The translations under genes and the position numbers were made by a program. From Microthyrium microscopicum (lineage: Eukaryota; Ascomycota; Dothideomycetes; Microthyriales; Microthyriaceae), in contig MU004235.1 in NCBI GenBank assembly GCA_010405405.1, positions 1,068,538 to 1,132,537 of the forward strand: a stretch of DNA of 64,000 nucleotides, in the 5' to 3' direction. This document shows positions 35,769 through 47,615 of this stretch, in pieces. The notes under the pieces were generated by a model. The model made no database searches and was not told the origin of the DNA. It saw nothing but the letters and a program-made list of their open reading frames with translations. How positions within the stretch are numbered: position 1 is the first letter of the stretch; each line of letters begins with the position of its first letter.

Positions 35769-36560
35769 CATTCCTCACATGCTAACGAAGCTCTGATGGT
35801 CTTGCTGGACCTGTGGCCTTTGTCAACGGGTTCAAATCACCAACTCATGCTCTGGCTTCACTCTTTCTATACACTGAACGACCGGCGCCAATGGAAGCAG
35901 AGATCACACTGAATACACTTGATAAGGCAGTAGTAAGATTAACTAGTTAATGTCATTCCTCTTAGTGCTTCATGCCATTGCATCACTTGTTCATCTATTG
36001 ATTTTTCGTGCCATGATCCTCGTTATCGCTGAAGATATAACTGTTATGCCCTCAATTGGAGATGCTTGACAAAGCTTTACTACTCGCGAAAAATTTGTGC
36101 CTTGGCTACACTTTACCATGACCGACAGTACCCATCGAATGATGAGAAAGAACTATTTTTCGAAGGTGAGACGGCAACCACTTCTCCACCGCTGCCGTGG
36201 GGGCGCAAGAAAACTCTTCATTGTACTTCGTGGGCCAAACAAGATCCGGTCTCGGAAGCAAGACAGACGAGAAAAAGGCACCTATCGTGAATCCGAAATA
36301 AATCCAACATCACCCCACGAAATATGTTGATGAAGGCTCTGATGTTCAGTTCACGGCATCCATATGACGCGGATATTCCCGGATCTGGTCGTTGCAACAT
36401 CACGGACCAGATCGGGACTTCAATCAACCTCTTCAAAAATGTGGCCAGACCAAGACCAGCCAGTGGCGAGACCACAGTCCATCAACGAGGCAAAGCATGG
36501 CAAAATCTCGGCCGCGACTCACGACTCGCAAGACAACTGAAAATCTTGTCTCCAAGAGGC
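35769..36560. other. Flank of the transposon, no gene recognised
   Basis: Short open frames on both strands (for example 36066-36290 and 36324-36656 plus) without family features. Confidence 0.45.
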
Positions 36561-36562
36561 TA

Positions 36563-36637
36563 CCCATCGGTTAAGAACACGATCGCCGCAGGCGATCGGG
36601 GACACCTTAACGAGGAGGACACCTCAACGAGGACTCT
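36563..36637 (+). repeat. Left terminal inverted repeat of the transposon
   Basis: Starts CCCATCGGTTAAGAACACGA after TA (36561-36562). It contains an 8-base-stem hairpin (CGATCGCC GCA GGCGATCG) and then two tandem ~17-base units of the form GACACCT(T/C)AACGAGGA. It matches the right end at all but four positions. Confidence 0.92.
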
Positions 36638-39600
36638 ATTTACTATAGATTACTAAATAATTAATTCTATACGCAAATTATGATATTATTTAATGTAATT
36701 AATATAGGGTATACCTATAGTACTATTCTATAGCTAGTATTAATTTTAGCAATTAATATTAACTTTTAGGGTGTAATCCTATATAGTAATTAAGTTATAT
36801 AGAATATATAAAAATTATAAAATCTCTTAATTTTAATAATAACTAAAACTACTTAAAGCAAATAACACTTAAATTTTATAGTAAATATAGTAAATAACGT
36901 GCGCGTTTTTATATTGTATGTTAGAAAGCGTTAAAGTTCTAAATAGTTAGTAGTACTTTAAGATTAATATCTTTATTGCTAGAACTAGCTAAAGACTAAT
37001 ATTCTTTATTAGTAATTATATCTAGATTGTTTAGCGCTTTATTACTATAGTATACTTTAATAGGATCTATAGGAAGCTAAGGAAGAGTAGGAAGCTATAA
37101 ATTAAAATACTATTTGATTAGTATATTCTTCTTATAATTATACTTAGGGTAATTAATTCCTATACCTAAAAGGTTACTAAAATACTACTACTAAGGATAG
37201 GTTTAAGGGTAATACTACTATGGTAGAGTAAGATCTTTAAATTATAGTAATAGCGAGTAATTTTAATAGGAATCTGCTTATTTGTACCTCTATATCTTTA
37301 TTATCTCTTTGTCCTTAGTAGCGCGCGTATCTAAAGGCTTGATTTCTTCTTTTTTAACCCTTATTTTACGCTTCTTCTTTAGTAACTAAGATCCCTTAGC
37401 TACTACTACCTAAGATACTTAAATGAGAGTAATTTTAGGCTTAGAATCCTTAAGATCTGTAATCTATAAAGCTTTTAAAGCTTTCTTGATGGTAGCATTC
37501 TTTCGTCTTATAATAATACCCTAAAGATTGGTCTAATTCTAGTTAGTGGCCTTTTTAAACGACTTGACGGTAAGGTAATGAAAAAGAGAGGGATAGACAT
37601 AATCGTAGAGGGCAAGTTAATAAAAAAGCTATAAATCTGTAATATAAAGTTAAATTCTACGCTAAGTATTTAGTAATTCTAACAAGCCTATAATATTATA
37701 ATCTCAAAAATTTGCAACGTAGATAAATCTACCTTTTTAAGCCTATTTCCTAGATCTAGATTTTATCTATTTATCGTAAAGTTAAGCTAGATATAAGTTA
37801 AAGTAGTAATTAATTAATTACGTATAAAGAGAGGCTATTACTTTAGTAGCTATTAGGAACGTCTTCCTATTTATTTTTCTCTATCGCCGTAGATTTATAG
37901 GAACTAAAGATACTAAAGAATGATCCCATAATTATACCTATATTAACATCTCTTTAAAGATCGCTGAATACGCTAGAGGAAGCTAAATCTTAGGTAATTT
38001 TATAGCTTTAGGTATTATAGCACGTCTTCTAAACTTCTAAGTCTTCCTATCCTAATTAGGGTATGTTTTTAGGCCTGCTAAAGGATCTACTATAGGTATG
38101 TGATTAAGTACTAGATAAGGATTAAAGGGTATTATTCCTATACGTCTCTAGGTACTCCTAATATTATTTTTAGTAAAGGTTTAAGATCTAATATGCTTAA
38201 TTATGGCAAAGAAGTGTTATTTATTAAAATTGATAATTCCTTAATGGGCGTAAATATTAATTTCTTCTAAATATTAGTGTTTTTATGGTTAAAAGATACT
38301 AATATCTAATGATTATAGGAAGTACGTTAAATATAAAGGTAGAAGTAATAATTTAATCTTATTTAGCTTACAGAATAGTACGAACTAGTAGGTAAGATAG
38401 CTCTTATATCTATTAATTATTAGAAGCCGCTAGTAAACCTTCTTTCGTGCTTAATCCTTTAGCTAGTGTTACTTTAAGAGTTATTAAAAATACTATATCT
38501 AAATAAATCCTAGGTAGTTGTTTAAATAACTACTATCTAATACTACTATAGTGAAGTTAGTACTCTAGATTTAGTAGTTTCAAAGCTATTAACTTACTAA
38601 TCGCGATATCTCCTAATATAAGCCTATTAAACTAAGATTTTAAGATAATGTGGCCTTTAGTAATAAGAAGAGGCGTAATAGTTCTTCTACTAGCAAAATA
38701 GGCCTCCATAGACGTTAAATTCTCTTAATTACTAAGTAATTTAATATGATTATAATGGCTACTAAAGAACTTGTGATTATTAGGCATAATTACTATCTAG
38801 CCTCTTCCTATATTAATTTAAATGCCTATTTCATCTATATTCTACTAATCTTTAGTTAGAATATTGTATTTATTAATTGTCTCTTTATAATCCTAATAGA
38901 ACTTAGTAATGGTATCTCTATTCATTGCCTGCTTATAAGTAGCTTTAATAGTAGGTTAAAATTATAGAGCAAAAGATAAGCGCTTTATCTAACGGCGAGC
39001 CTATTTTGAGCTAATTTAAGGTTGGTTTTAGAAGAGAATATTGTTAATATTAAGGATATCTCGTTGTAGGATCTCGTTAGTAGTACTCTATATAAGCTTA
39101 ACCTAAATAGGGACCCTAATCTTTGCTATAAGGTTAAGATATTACTTTAGGGTGCTTTCTTACGCTTTAAAGAGCTTTTATTAGTTTAATTTGCGTAAAG
39201 AATAAGATTTAGCGCGACTAGTATATCGCTAATGGAGTTGTTTAGGGTAAATTAAAGGGAATTTTACGGTGAGGGTCTTCTATATAGTCCTAGGCTATTT
39301 ATCTTTAAATTCTATAGCTTTTTTGATAGTTACTTCTTCGTCTATATATAACGCGCAATTTTGCTTTATTTATTAGGTTTTTAAAAGTATATTAATAGTA
39401 GTAGAAATAATTGTTGAAGTAGTGAATTATTAAAAGAGCTAGAATTATTATATTATAGATAATAGAACTAGAACTGCTTTATTATATAAAGTTAGATCTA
39501 CTAAGAGGGTCTAAGCGTTAAATTCCTATTTATTATAACTACTTTGCTAAAAGTATATATTATTTTCTAAAAATTTAGTAGTGTGTTTAAATAGGTATAA

Positions 39601-39864
39601 ATGAAGTTTAGTAAAAATATGAAAATTATCTAATAGTTAGTTACTAAGTAGTTGTAAGGAATGTATAGAAATTAAGAAATACTAACCTAATCCTAAGTTG
39701 AACTAATGATACTTAACTATTTATGCTATAGCTAGTTTCTAAGATATAATTCTCAAAATAATATAGGATTTATAGCTTTTACTACGGAATATAATTCCTC
39801 TTTTAGAATTCGAAAATATTACGTTTTAGCTATATGGCAGCTATATAAAGCAAAGAATATAGAA

Positions 39865-39939
39865 AGAGTCCTCGTTAAGGTATCCTCCTCGTTGAGGTAT
39901 CCCCGATCGCCTGCGGCGATCGTGTTCTTAACCGATGGG
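39865..39939 (-). repeat. Right terminal inverted repeat of the transposon
   Basis: Reverse complement of the left end, followed by TA (39940-39941). The four differences from the left end are all CA versus TA words. Confidence 0.92.
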
Positions 39940-39941
39940 TA

Positions 39942-42900
39942 CAGACCTTAGCAAATGCAAGATAGCGATTTGCCAGCTAGACCCTGTCAAGATTGCCCGG
40001 ACAATCTTGTCAATCTAAACCGTATTTGGCACAGTCGCGGAGAACGGAAGCACGCGGACTCATTTTTTGTCTTTGAAAGCTGTCAAACCTGTCTTGGAAG
40101 AGATGCATCTATCCACTAATCTTACTCCGAACTTTGCAAGGTTGGAAGCTACGATGTTTGGATCAACGCGCGGACTCGCATTCTTGTAAACCGAAGTTTT
40201 GAACAATAAATTTAAACCTTTCGGAATGTATAAGATGGCCTTCCTGATTCGGAGAAAGCCTAGGGATCCCGAGCAAAGTGATTAGAAATGATCGAGTTAC
40301 TCCGAAAATCCGTCATCGGATGCGTCGGCAGCGGGCAACGAGTAGTCAAAAATTGCCAACGGCCAAGATTTTCTGCGTAACGTCGAAAGTTTACGAGGGT
40401 GATACAGCTACTACATTTCATTGGTATAGCAAACACAGATACTGTCTATGGTGGTATAGAATAGTCACAAGTCGTCGTAGAAGCTGTTAGCTTTGTGCGA
40501 GATGAGGAATCAATAATACGAATATAGCTATGGATACCAGAATCTGGCAGTGAAAGGTCAATCAGGCTGAAATGGGTCTTGGACGGGCCGAGTTTGATTA
40601 GAGATCTGCGAGGCCCGTAAGGCTGTCGAAAGTAATTTGCTAAGCTTTGTTTCGTGCCGGATATAGCAATTCAGGGCAGTGCTTTTGGGCAAGCTTGTGG
40701 AGGGCGGACGGATCCGATGGAGATTATTTGACGAGGTAGCAAGGCGGATCTAAGTATTTGACGATTATAAGGATTATATCGATTGTCTGTTTTTTGGCCG
40801 TAGGATTATCTTCTCGGTGTTGAGGCATTTATTTTTTCTAGAACGCAGCAACAAGGCTGAAAGGAGTGTGTGAATCGTGGCAGAGAATGAGAAGCATCAG
40901 ATCAGGCGTCATATTACGGTTAAATCGAAAACACTCATTTGTAGTACGCTACGAGCTCACTCTTCATATAAAATCGACCCCACTTTAGTCGAGCTTCATG
41001 GGCTTCCCCGGTTCATTTGTTCTTTGCTTAGGTCAGGGTGGCTGATCCCAGCATCAATTCCGGCTGGACATGGTAGAATGATATTGAAGCCTTGGATTTA
41101 TTAGGCATTCTCCCATCTAGTGCCGTAGTAGAAAAAATAAACAAATAAATTCTGGGAGCGATGACGGATACTGTCCGCATGATTTGAGGGTTTGAGGGCG
41201 CAGTCAAGTGTCAGCCTGATGGGTCATCATTCGCTCGCGGCTGAAGGCGCAGCCCGAAATAGCCTTGGCACATTACATCAAACAAACCCAAAGAGGGCAA
41301 GGCAAGAAATGATTGCGATTCAATCTATCTTGACAAAATAATCGTGGTAGCCTGACTATTAGCCCAAAAGGGTATGAAATAAGCGAAGCTTGATATTTGA
41401 TGGGAAAGAAAGAGTCATCGTGGTAAGTAAATGGAGTATTTGGAAGCGACATGGATGGAAATGACTTGGTTGTTTCAGAGAGGAAAAGAAGGATGAAACG
41501 AGGATGGGTCCTTTCGGTGTTGATTATATGAAGAACAATAATAGATCGTAGGATTCACTGTAGCAGATCTCAGAAATGATAACAATTATTAGAGTTGATA
41601 GCAATTAACAAACATCTGAAGAGACGGGATGTCAACAGATGAGTCGAAAGCGGGCGCATCATGCGAGTCATCGCAGGTTAACCAGTGAGAAGCGGCTCTG
41701 CCCGCTTACGCAATGCTTTAGTTAGCGCTAGTAGCTGCTTCTGCGTTGATGATTTGCTGGGTCAGGTTCTCTGCAGTAGCGTCATGCAACTAAACTCTAT
41801 ACTGGATGGTGAATGGCTAATCTGACTTGGCTGGTGTTGGCTGCTGCAAAACGCCCAAGATTGCTCAAGACACAGGATTCACCAAGCAACCAGAAACGAA
41901 AGCAAGGCTGCGTGGATGCCACACTGCCTGCTGCTAGCATGGGAACACATATCATGGTATGATGGGCCGTGGCGAGCCAGGTCTCCTAGGTGCCCACGAA
42001 GTTGGACCAACCAGCTCAGCTGGAGAGGTAAGAGAACAGTTGGCATTGGACAGAGGGGCGGATCAGGCATGGCATCCATTCAATTTCTGGGTGCAGCTGC
42101 AAGGCAAAGAGCAAGATGTTTGAGAAAAATGTGTCCCCTCTAGAGTCCAAGGGGCGAGCTGGACCGTGCAATAATGAAGCCAAGTTGCAAAGTTGCAAGT
42201 TGCAAGGCAAAAACCCAACTTGGCCCTTTCCGGAACCACAGCCCAGCGAAAAGCGAAAAGCCCAGCGGAACCTGCGACCCAGCACGAGAGACTTGGACTG
42301 TGCTCACTGGCCACTGCACGATGACTGGAGTAATCTGAGCAATCTGAGCCCACCACGCCTGTTGTGCTGTCGCTGCTGTCGCTCAGGCTCTGGTCGACCA
42401 CCTCATCAAAACTCGACTCCTCCCCCTTCTCTCCTCCGCTCCTCTCTATCACCGCAACGATGTCTTTTCCTCTCATCTAGATCGCTACGCGCGCCTGCGC
42501 TCTATCTATCCTCCAATAAATCAACTCTCTTCATCTTCTTAATCACCTCTTTGTGTTGTTTGCCTTCCTGAATCCGCGTAACCCCAACTCCTCCGCCTTT
42601 GGTACTCGATTTCTAGCTGCTTTTGCCTCCTTTGTCTCGCAATCCACCTCCAGTCCAAGCGCCGCTGCCTGGACCCCGTCGACTCACCCACCACCCCTTC
42701 ATACAACCAGTCAACACACTATTGCCTCTTTGAACATCTGTCATCTGAGGCCTTGCCACTTTCTCCTTCTTTTATTTTAAAATCTCCCCTCCTGCTTTTG
42801 TTTCTTGTTCAGTATCACGACCTTCGACTTACCCTTCACTAATACACCTTGTTCCGTCGCCCCCTCAGTCCTTCAGGTCATCCCCCATTCCGGCCCCGCC

Positions 42901-43116
42901 ACCACAACAAATCTGGCTCTACTCGCCCAAATCGTCCTGCATCCGGCTTTATAACATTCAGACGACAACTCCTTGTTTACACCCCCCGCTGAACGCGGTA
43001 GCCCCTTTTCTCGAGTGTCTTGCAGTACTACATACTTGCTTCTTGAATGAAGTCGGTTGAGTAGCACCGCCCAAGCGCTCCCCTTTCACCCATTTCATAT
43101 TCCCTCGAATATCAAA
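39942..43116. other. 3.2 kb region with no recognisable gene
   Basis: From the transposon to the cyclin leader. Several 60-150 codon frames occur on both strands without motif content. From about 42395 to 42860 the plus strand is strongly pyrimidine-rich (CT tracts), which is common just upstream of transcription starts in filamentous fungi. This suggests that the cyclin transcript begins in or just after that area. Confidence 0.45.
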
Positions 43117-43209
43117 ATGTTCTGTCACACTGCAATCATACCCAAAGCCGCCAGCCGCTCAGTTGTTACCGTCACCCAAGAGAAGAGCTCCGGAAACGGA
43201 TGTATCTAG
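43117..43209 (+). other. Candidate upstream ORF in the cyclin leader
   Basis: A 30-codon frame with a good start context (TCAAAATGT) reads MFCHTAIIPKAASRS and ends in TAG. It lies about 650 bases before the cyclin start, inside what appears to be a long 5' leader. No homologue is known to me; translation is unproven. Confidence 0.35.
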
Positions 43210-43855
43210 ACCCTATCCTGGAAATTCCGAAGAAGATTCAACTCTCAGCCTTGTCTGAGATTCTGGAGATTCGGATTCTTTTCAACGGTCTTGTGCATAT
43301 CCACGGTTCCTGCTCTTACGGTACTTCTGTCGCTGGCGGTGTCTGGATATAAAGGCTGTTTTCAACGCCCAAGTCAAATTCCATCCTTGACTTGATTCTT
43401 CACCACCAAATCCGAACCTACAATCTGTTTTCTGGACCGAGATTGCACTTTTTCGACCAGTTTGGATCTGTATTTGATCATCGGCCGAGAATCTGGCCTA
43501 CTTTCGAAGTTGGATATTGAAATCGACTTTTGGCGTATTCTGCTTCAGACTACGTGTCAGCGCGAACAATCAACAACTACAACTCTCTCAATTGCTCCTG
43601 CGCGTCATCAACAGACGTGTTGCCGGAAAATTATCAGTCAACAGTTCAGTCAGACGCTCTTTTGAGTGTTTGCGCTACCAAGGGATAATTACCCGGACCA
43701 CCATACAGTCAGGTCATTGTAGGCCCACCAGTCACACCATATTCTTGTGACTTCCTCCCAACCTATACCCACTCATAACAAGTCATAAATTTCCTGGTCC
43801 TCATGCACAGCTCTGTCTAGCTGTGCTATCGTTACTCTTTTTCTGAAGAACGAGA

Positions 43856-45860
43856 ATGACTCAAGTTTTATCATCCTCCATTGGGGCCTTTTCCTCCTTA
43901 CATCAAGGTCCATATCAACAACAACTCTCCTCACCATTATCTGAATCGTCCTACTCGGAAAATTCGTCTGTCGGGATCTCCGATTCCTCAAGTCAGACGA
44001 GCAACTCATCCCAGGATGATCTGGACCGTCAAGACTCTTGGCCTTCAGTCCAGCCTGATCCTCTAGAACCTGTTGGCAAACCTGTGTATACCGGACAGTA
44101 TGTTGCTCCAACTCAGGTGGACTATGGCATCAGCCATCCGAATCCCCGCAGAACGGCTTCTCGTGACACTCCGCCCCCTACTCTTATTCGTCAGAATGAA
44201 AGGAAGGGGCAGTTTGTCTATTATCTAGTCGGTGAGTAAATTCAAAGTAAACCCCCGTCATATGTTCTAAGTCTTTCAAGATTCCGCAACCCACCTCGTC
44301 GAAGTTATCTGGCCGACTTCAGCTCCTGCATGCCATGCCAGTGCACCTCAGTGTCATCAAAGTATGCTCCCTCTTCGTACCTTTATTGAGGAAACTCTTC
44401 GGAGGTCGAAGACTAGCTTTTCGACACTGCAGGTTGCTTTATACTACCTTATCCTGCTCAAGGCTCACGTACCAGGCTATGATTTCACTATGGAGCAGCC
44501 CGAGGACTGTTCGCTAGCTCGCGCTTTACAGTGCGGCAGGCGTATGTTTCTCGCGGCGCTTATATTGGGATCAAAGTATCTGCAAGACCGCAATTATTCT
44601 GCACGTGCCTGGAGTAAGATTTCTGGTTTAGCAGTCTCTGAGATCAACCTAAATGAGCGAGCTTTCCTTGCTGCAGTCAATTGGAAGCTTCACATTCCGG
44701 AAATCACATTCAACCGATGGCAAGAAATTCTCATCAAATACTCTCACCCGTCAATGGTCCGATCGTGGAAGGTTGCGGTCAGAGGTATGGATGCCGAATA
44801 CGTCGAAACCTACGGCTATGCTACTACGATAATCTCGCCAACTACGCGTTTCCAATCAGATGAGTGGTCACCAAGCTCTCTGCCTCCTAGTCCTATGGAG
44901 TTCTCTGGCTGGCATAGCGCCTCATCAGTTTCTGCATCTCCCCGATTCGTTGAGCCGCGTGCTACGATGCAGCCGCCAATGGCACCAATGGACTCTAAGC
45001 TCCCAACACCTTCTCTGTCATCCTATCCTACTCCTGCAGCGAGTGCGGCAAATAAGATGTTGAGAATGGGTGCTTCGAAACCACGTGCTATGTGCTCTGC
45101 TATGAGCATGGCGAGCACTGTAGCCAACGCCCGTTATTGCACGGATATGCCTCCTTCAGCCCTCGGGCTCAATGGTGCTCCTGGCAGATTTAGTCGTCGT
45201 TCTTCTGTGGTCTCGACATCTAGCCAGTCCACTGTTAGTAGAACCGCCTCACCATCTCCCTCTTCGCCAAGAAGTAGTCCTGGATCAATGGTATCCGATA
45301 ACTCATCCCGCCAATCATCCATCTCATCCCTCTCCTCATACTCCCAGACCTCTCCCGTTCGCAGAAACCAACTTACCCGCCTTGCGGCTTTCAACGCCGC
45401 CAATAAGCTCAACGAGAGCACCGCTGCAGCCGGTTCTCTTGACAACTACGACGACTCTGTTACTGTGCTGGGCTCCATGCCCCTCACCTTCAGCGCCGAG
45501 TCGTACAAGCTTACTTCCAGTCCTGAGGCTATCATCGTAGAAGACGATGCCACTCCGACGCAATTTGATGTTCTCCGCGAATCGCGGAAGCGTCATCGCT
45601 GCTCAGTTGATGCGTCAACTGAGCAAGGATACTTTGGAGCCAGACCATTGCAAGATGAAGTGCGCAGTCTTTTGCGCCCAACTTTGCAACAGCCTGTATC
45701 TCGAGAGTACCTTGCGGAGCGGTCAACAGCAAACTACATGTATGATATGCCATCCAAGCCTGCCGCTAAGAAGGCTTGTTATATGACGGAAGTCAATGGG
45801 AACAGTGGTTTAATGCGTCCGGAAGGAGGTCCCGGAATGTGGGCTGGAATTCTGAGATGA
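43856..45860 (+). CDS. Pho85-type cyclin (Pcl family)
   Basis: Regulatory subunit for a Pho85/Cdk5-like kinase. Two exons (43856-44231, 44281-45860; 49-base intron with GTGAGT) give 651 residues. The N-terminal ~115 residues are Ser/Gln-rich. The cyclin box starts at FVYYLVDSATHLVEVIWP and runs through MLPLRTFIEETLRRSKTSFS, LQVALYYLILLKAHVPGYDF, RRMFLAALILGSKYLQDRNY and AWSKISGLAVSEINLNERAF to LAAVNWKLHIPE. These are typical of fungal Pcl1/Pcl5-type proteins. The C-terminal ~400 residues are Ser/Pro/Thr-rich with many SP and TP sites, probably disordered and phosphorylated. I do not choose between Pcl1 and Pcl5. The long pyrimidine-rich leader suggests translational or start-site control. Confidence 0.88.
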
Positions 45861-46576
45861 ACGTGGTTCCGCGTCATGTTTGATATCGGAACGCATCGAA
45901 TCCCGTCGACACTTTACGACTTGATAAACTTTTAAAAACAACCATCAAACACCCGTATCCTATAACACCATATTTGGTCCGCCACACACCAAATCCATCA
46001 TCATCAATATCCAACAACTATGATTTAAGTATCTCCATCTTCCTTTTACCAAGATACCCCCTTGTCAAGCTTCATTTCACCTACGAATTGAAACTCACCT
46101 GTCTCGGACACACGACACACCGAGCAGTGTTGGAGAAAACCAATTCCTCATGGCCTGCCGAACTGTATATTTTTCCAATAGCAATCCGCTCTCATACACT
46201 CTTTGAAGACTTTTTTCTTTTTCCTGTTATTATGGTTTGGGCTTGCGAGCCATGACGTGCGAGCTCATGGACTACGTGTGCGAGGACCACTTGTCGTTTT
46301 CGAGCGCTGAATCAGGACTTGGTGGCGAGTCTTGTTCTGTAAGGTGTGAGACGGAGGTGCCATTGGTATGTAAGAATGGTATATGTAGTTATTAGTCTGA
46401 ATGAATCGATGAAGATGTTTTTTAAATGCTCTTGCTCGTGGTGGTTATTTAAGCCCTTGGGCGACAAAGTGTTGTTGGATTTGCTAGAACTCAGGAGCTC
46501 GAGGTGCTAATTAAGTCATGCCTCGACCATCTCGTCCTCTATCGATTTGAACTTGCCATAGCTTCAGAAGCTTCAT

Positions 46577-46646
46577 AGCTATGCCGCGCATATATGAAGC
46601 ACAAAGCTCACAGCTACACCGGCGCATAAATGAAATACAAAGCTTG
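46577..46646. repeat. Imperfect tandem repeat, two ~35-base copies
   Basis: Copy 1 starts AGCTATGCCGCGCATATATG and copy 2 starts AGCTACACCGGCGCATAAAT. Both end with an ACAAAGCT word. Confidence 0.5.
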
Positions 46647-46799
46647 AAGCTATCTCCACACATCATCAATTGGCCAGTATGTCTATCTCACCCCATAATT
46701 TCCCCATCTTACCCGCTCATGCGTTTACACAACGTGGTATAGCTACCTGTCTGCCAATCTCTACATCGCTCAGTTACATCTCCTAAAACCCTCCTCATC

Positions 46800-46920
46800 G
46801 GCCTCAAAATCGAGGTTGTCCTATCACGACGACACGAAATTGTGGGGAAACCATAGCAAACCAATCAAATTAATCGCAAACCTTGGATGAATTTCGTGTG
46901 ATAGGTTGAATGATGAGGCC
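46800..46920. repeat. Inverted repeat of about 120 bases, possible MITE remnant
   Basis: The left arm carries GGCCTCA and later CCTATCA..CACGAAATT (with a 6-base insertion). The right arm carries AATTTCGTGTGATAGG and then TGAGGCC. Arms pair over about 23 bases with gaps. No clear target duplication was seen. Confidence 0.4.
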
Positions 46921-47615
46921 AGTTGATAAAAAGCGGTGCGTTGAGGCCGGTTACTTTGAAATTGAGGAAGTTCTCAAAAAAGAGGCCACCAGTGAATGGC
47001 CACGAGGCTGGCGAATTCGCGGGGTTTGTGGAGTCTGTGAACCTGTTTCCATCTGAAACTAGGTCCAGAATGAGACTATTTGCCTATGAATAGACTTTGG
47101 ACTGCTTTGGGGGCGAGTATTGATCTTGGTATAAGATATGAGGTGTGACTCTAGTTTTGGGAATGGAGATGAACGTTTTCTACGACGTTGAGGTAACAGC
47201 ATTGATTACTTGTCTCTAACTCTTCTACTTCAGTGTCCTGAATACTTGACCTTGTCGGGTTCGAAGTTTCCTCACCCACCTTTCGTCAAGCTCGAACCTT
47301 CTCGTCGGCTGTAACGCTGCTGCGAATTCTACGCCGATGCTCGAATTGAGTTCCCCTATCCGATGACCATTAGACACCGGAATGGAAAGATACGAATGCT
47401 ACTCTATTTCGCGGGAGTACCCTGTCGTCGGACAAGGTTTGAAGCCTGCTGTCTATTCAGCTCGAAGCTACCCTGTTGGCTCAAGGCAAATCAATGGTTT
47501 TGGGTTTTGGCGGAAACTATCCAACTGTGATACTCATACCTGAATAGAAATCTGATAAATTAAGAGGAAAATATGAATGTAAGTCCAGCCTACTCAAACA
47601 TGACCCTCCAGGGAT

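Larger units (their letters stand above)
36563..39939 (-). mobile_element. RIP-mutated TIR DNA transposon, Tc1/mariner superfamily (Fot1/pogo-like)
   Basis: A 3.4 kb AT-rich block is bounded by 75-base inverted repeats and flanked on each side by TA, the target duplication of Tc1/mariner elements. The interior has no long open frame. On the minus strand around 38820-38935 the decayed reading shows NRDTITKFY, a gap, then NIDEIGI. This resembles the N(M)DETG catalytic block of DDE_1 (Fot1/pogo) transposases, with TAG where Trp or Gln codons are expected. A Lys-rich stretch (KKRK) reads on the same strand near 37350-37380, where such transposases have a basic tail. Loss of C and gain of TA words is the RIP pattern. 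The transposase is dead; the ends are well preserved. Confidence 0.85.
45861..47615. other. 1.75 kb intergenic region with small repeats
   Basis: 3' flanks of the cyclin and C2H2 genes (convergent). No gene recognised. It holds the imperfect tandem repeat and the inverted repeat listed separately. Confidence 0.5.

Noticed and set aside
36324-36656. 110-codon frame running into the left transposon end
   Set aside because: Its last third is the transposon end itself and the rest shows no motif.
40278-42571. Several 60-150 codon frames in the gene-poor stretch after the transposon
   Set aside because: Compositionally random, overlapping on both strands, no recognisable domains.
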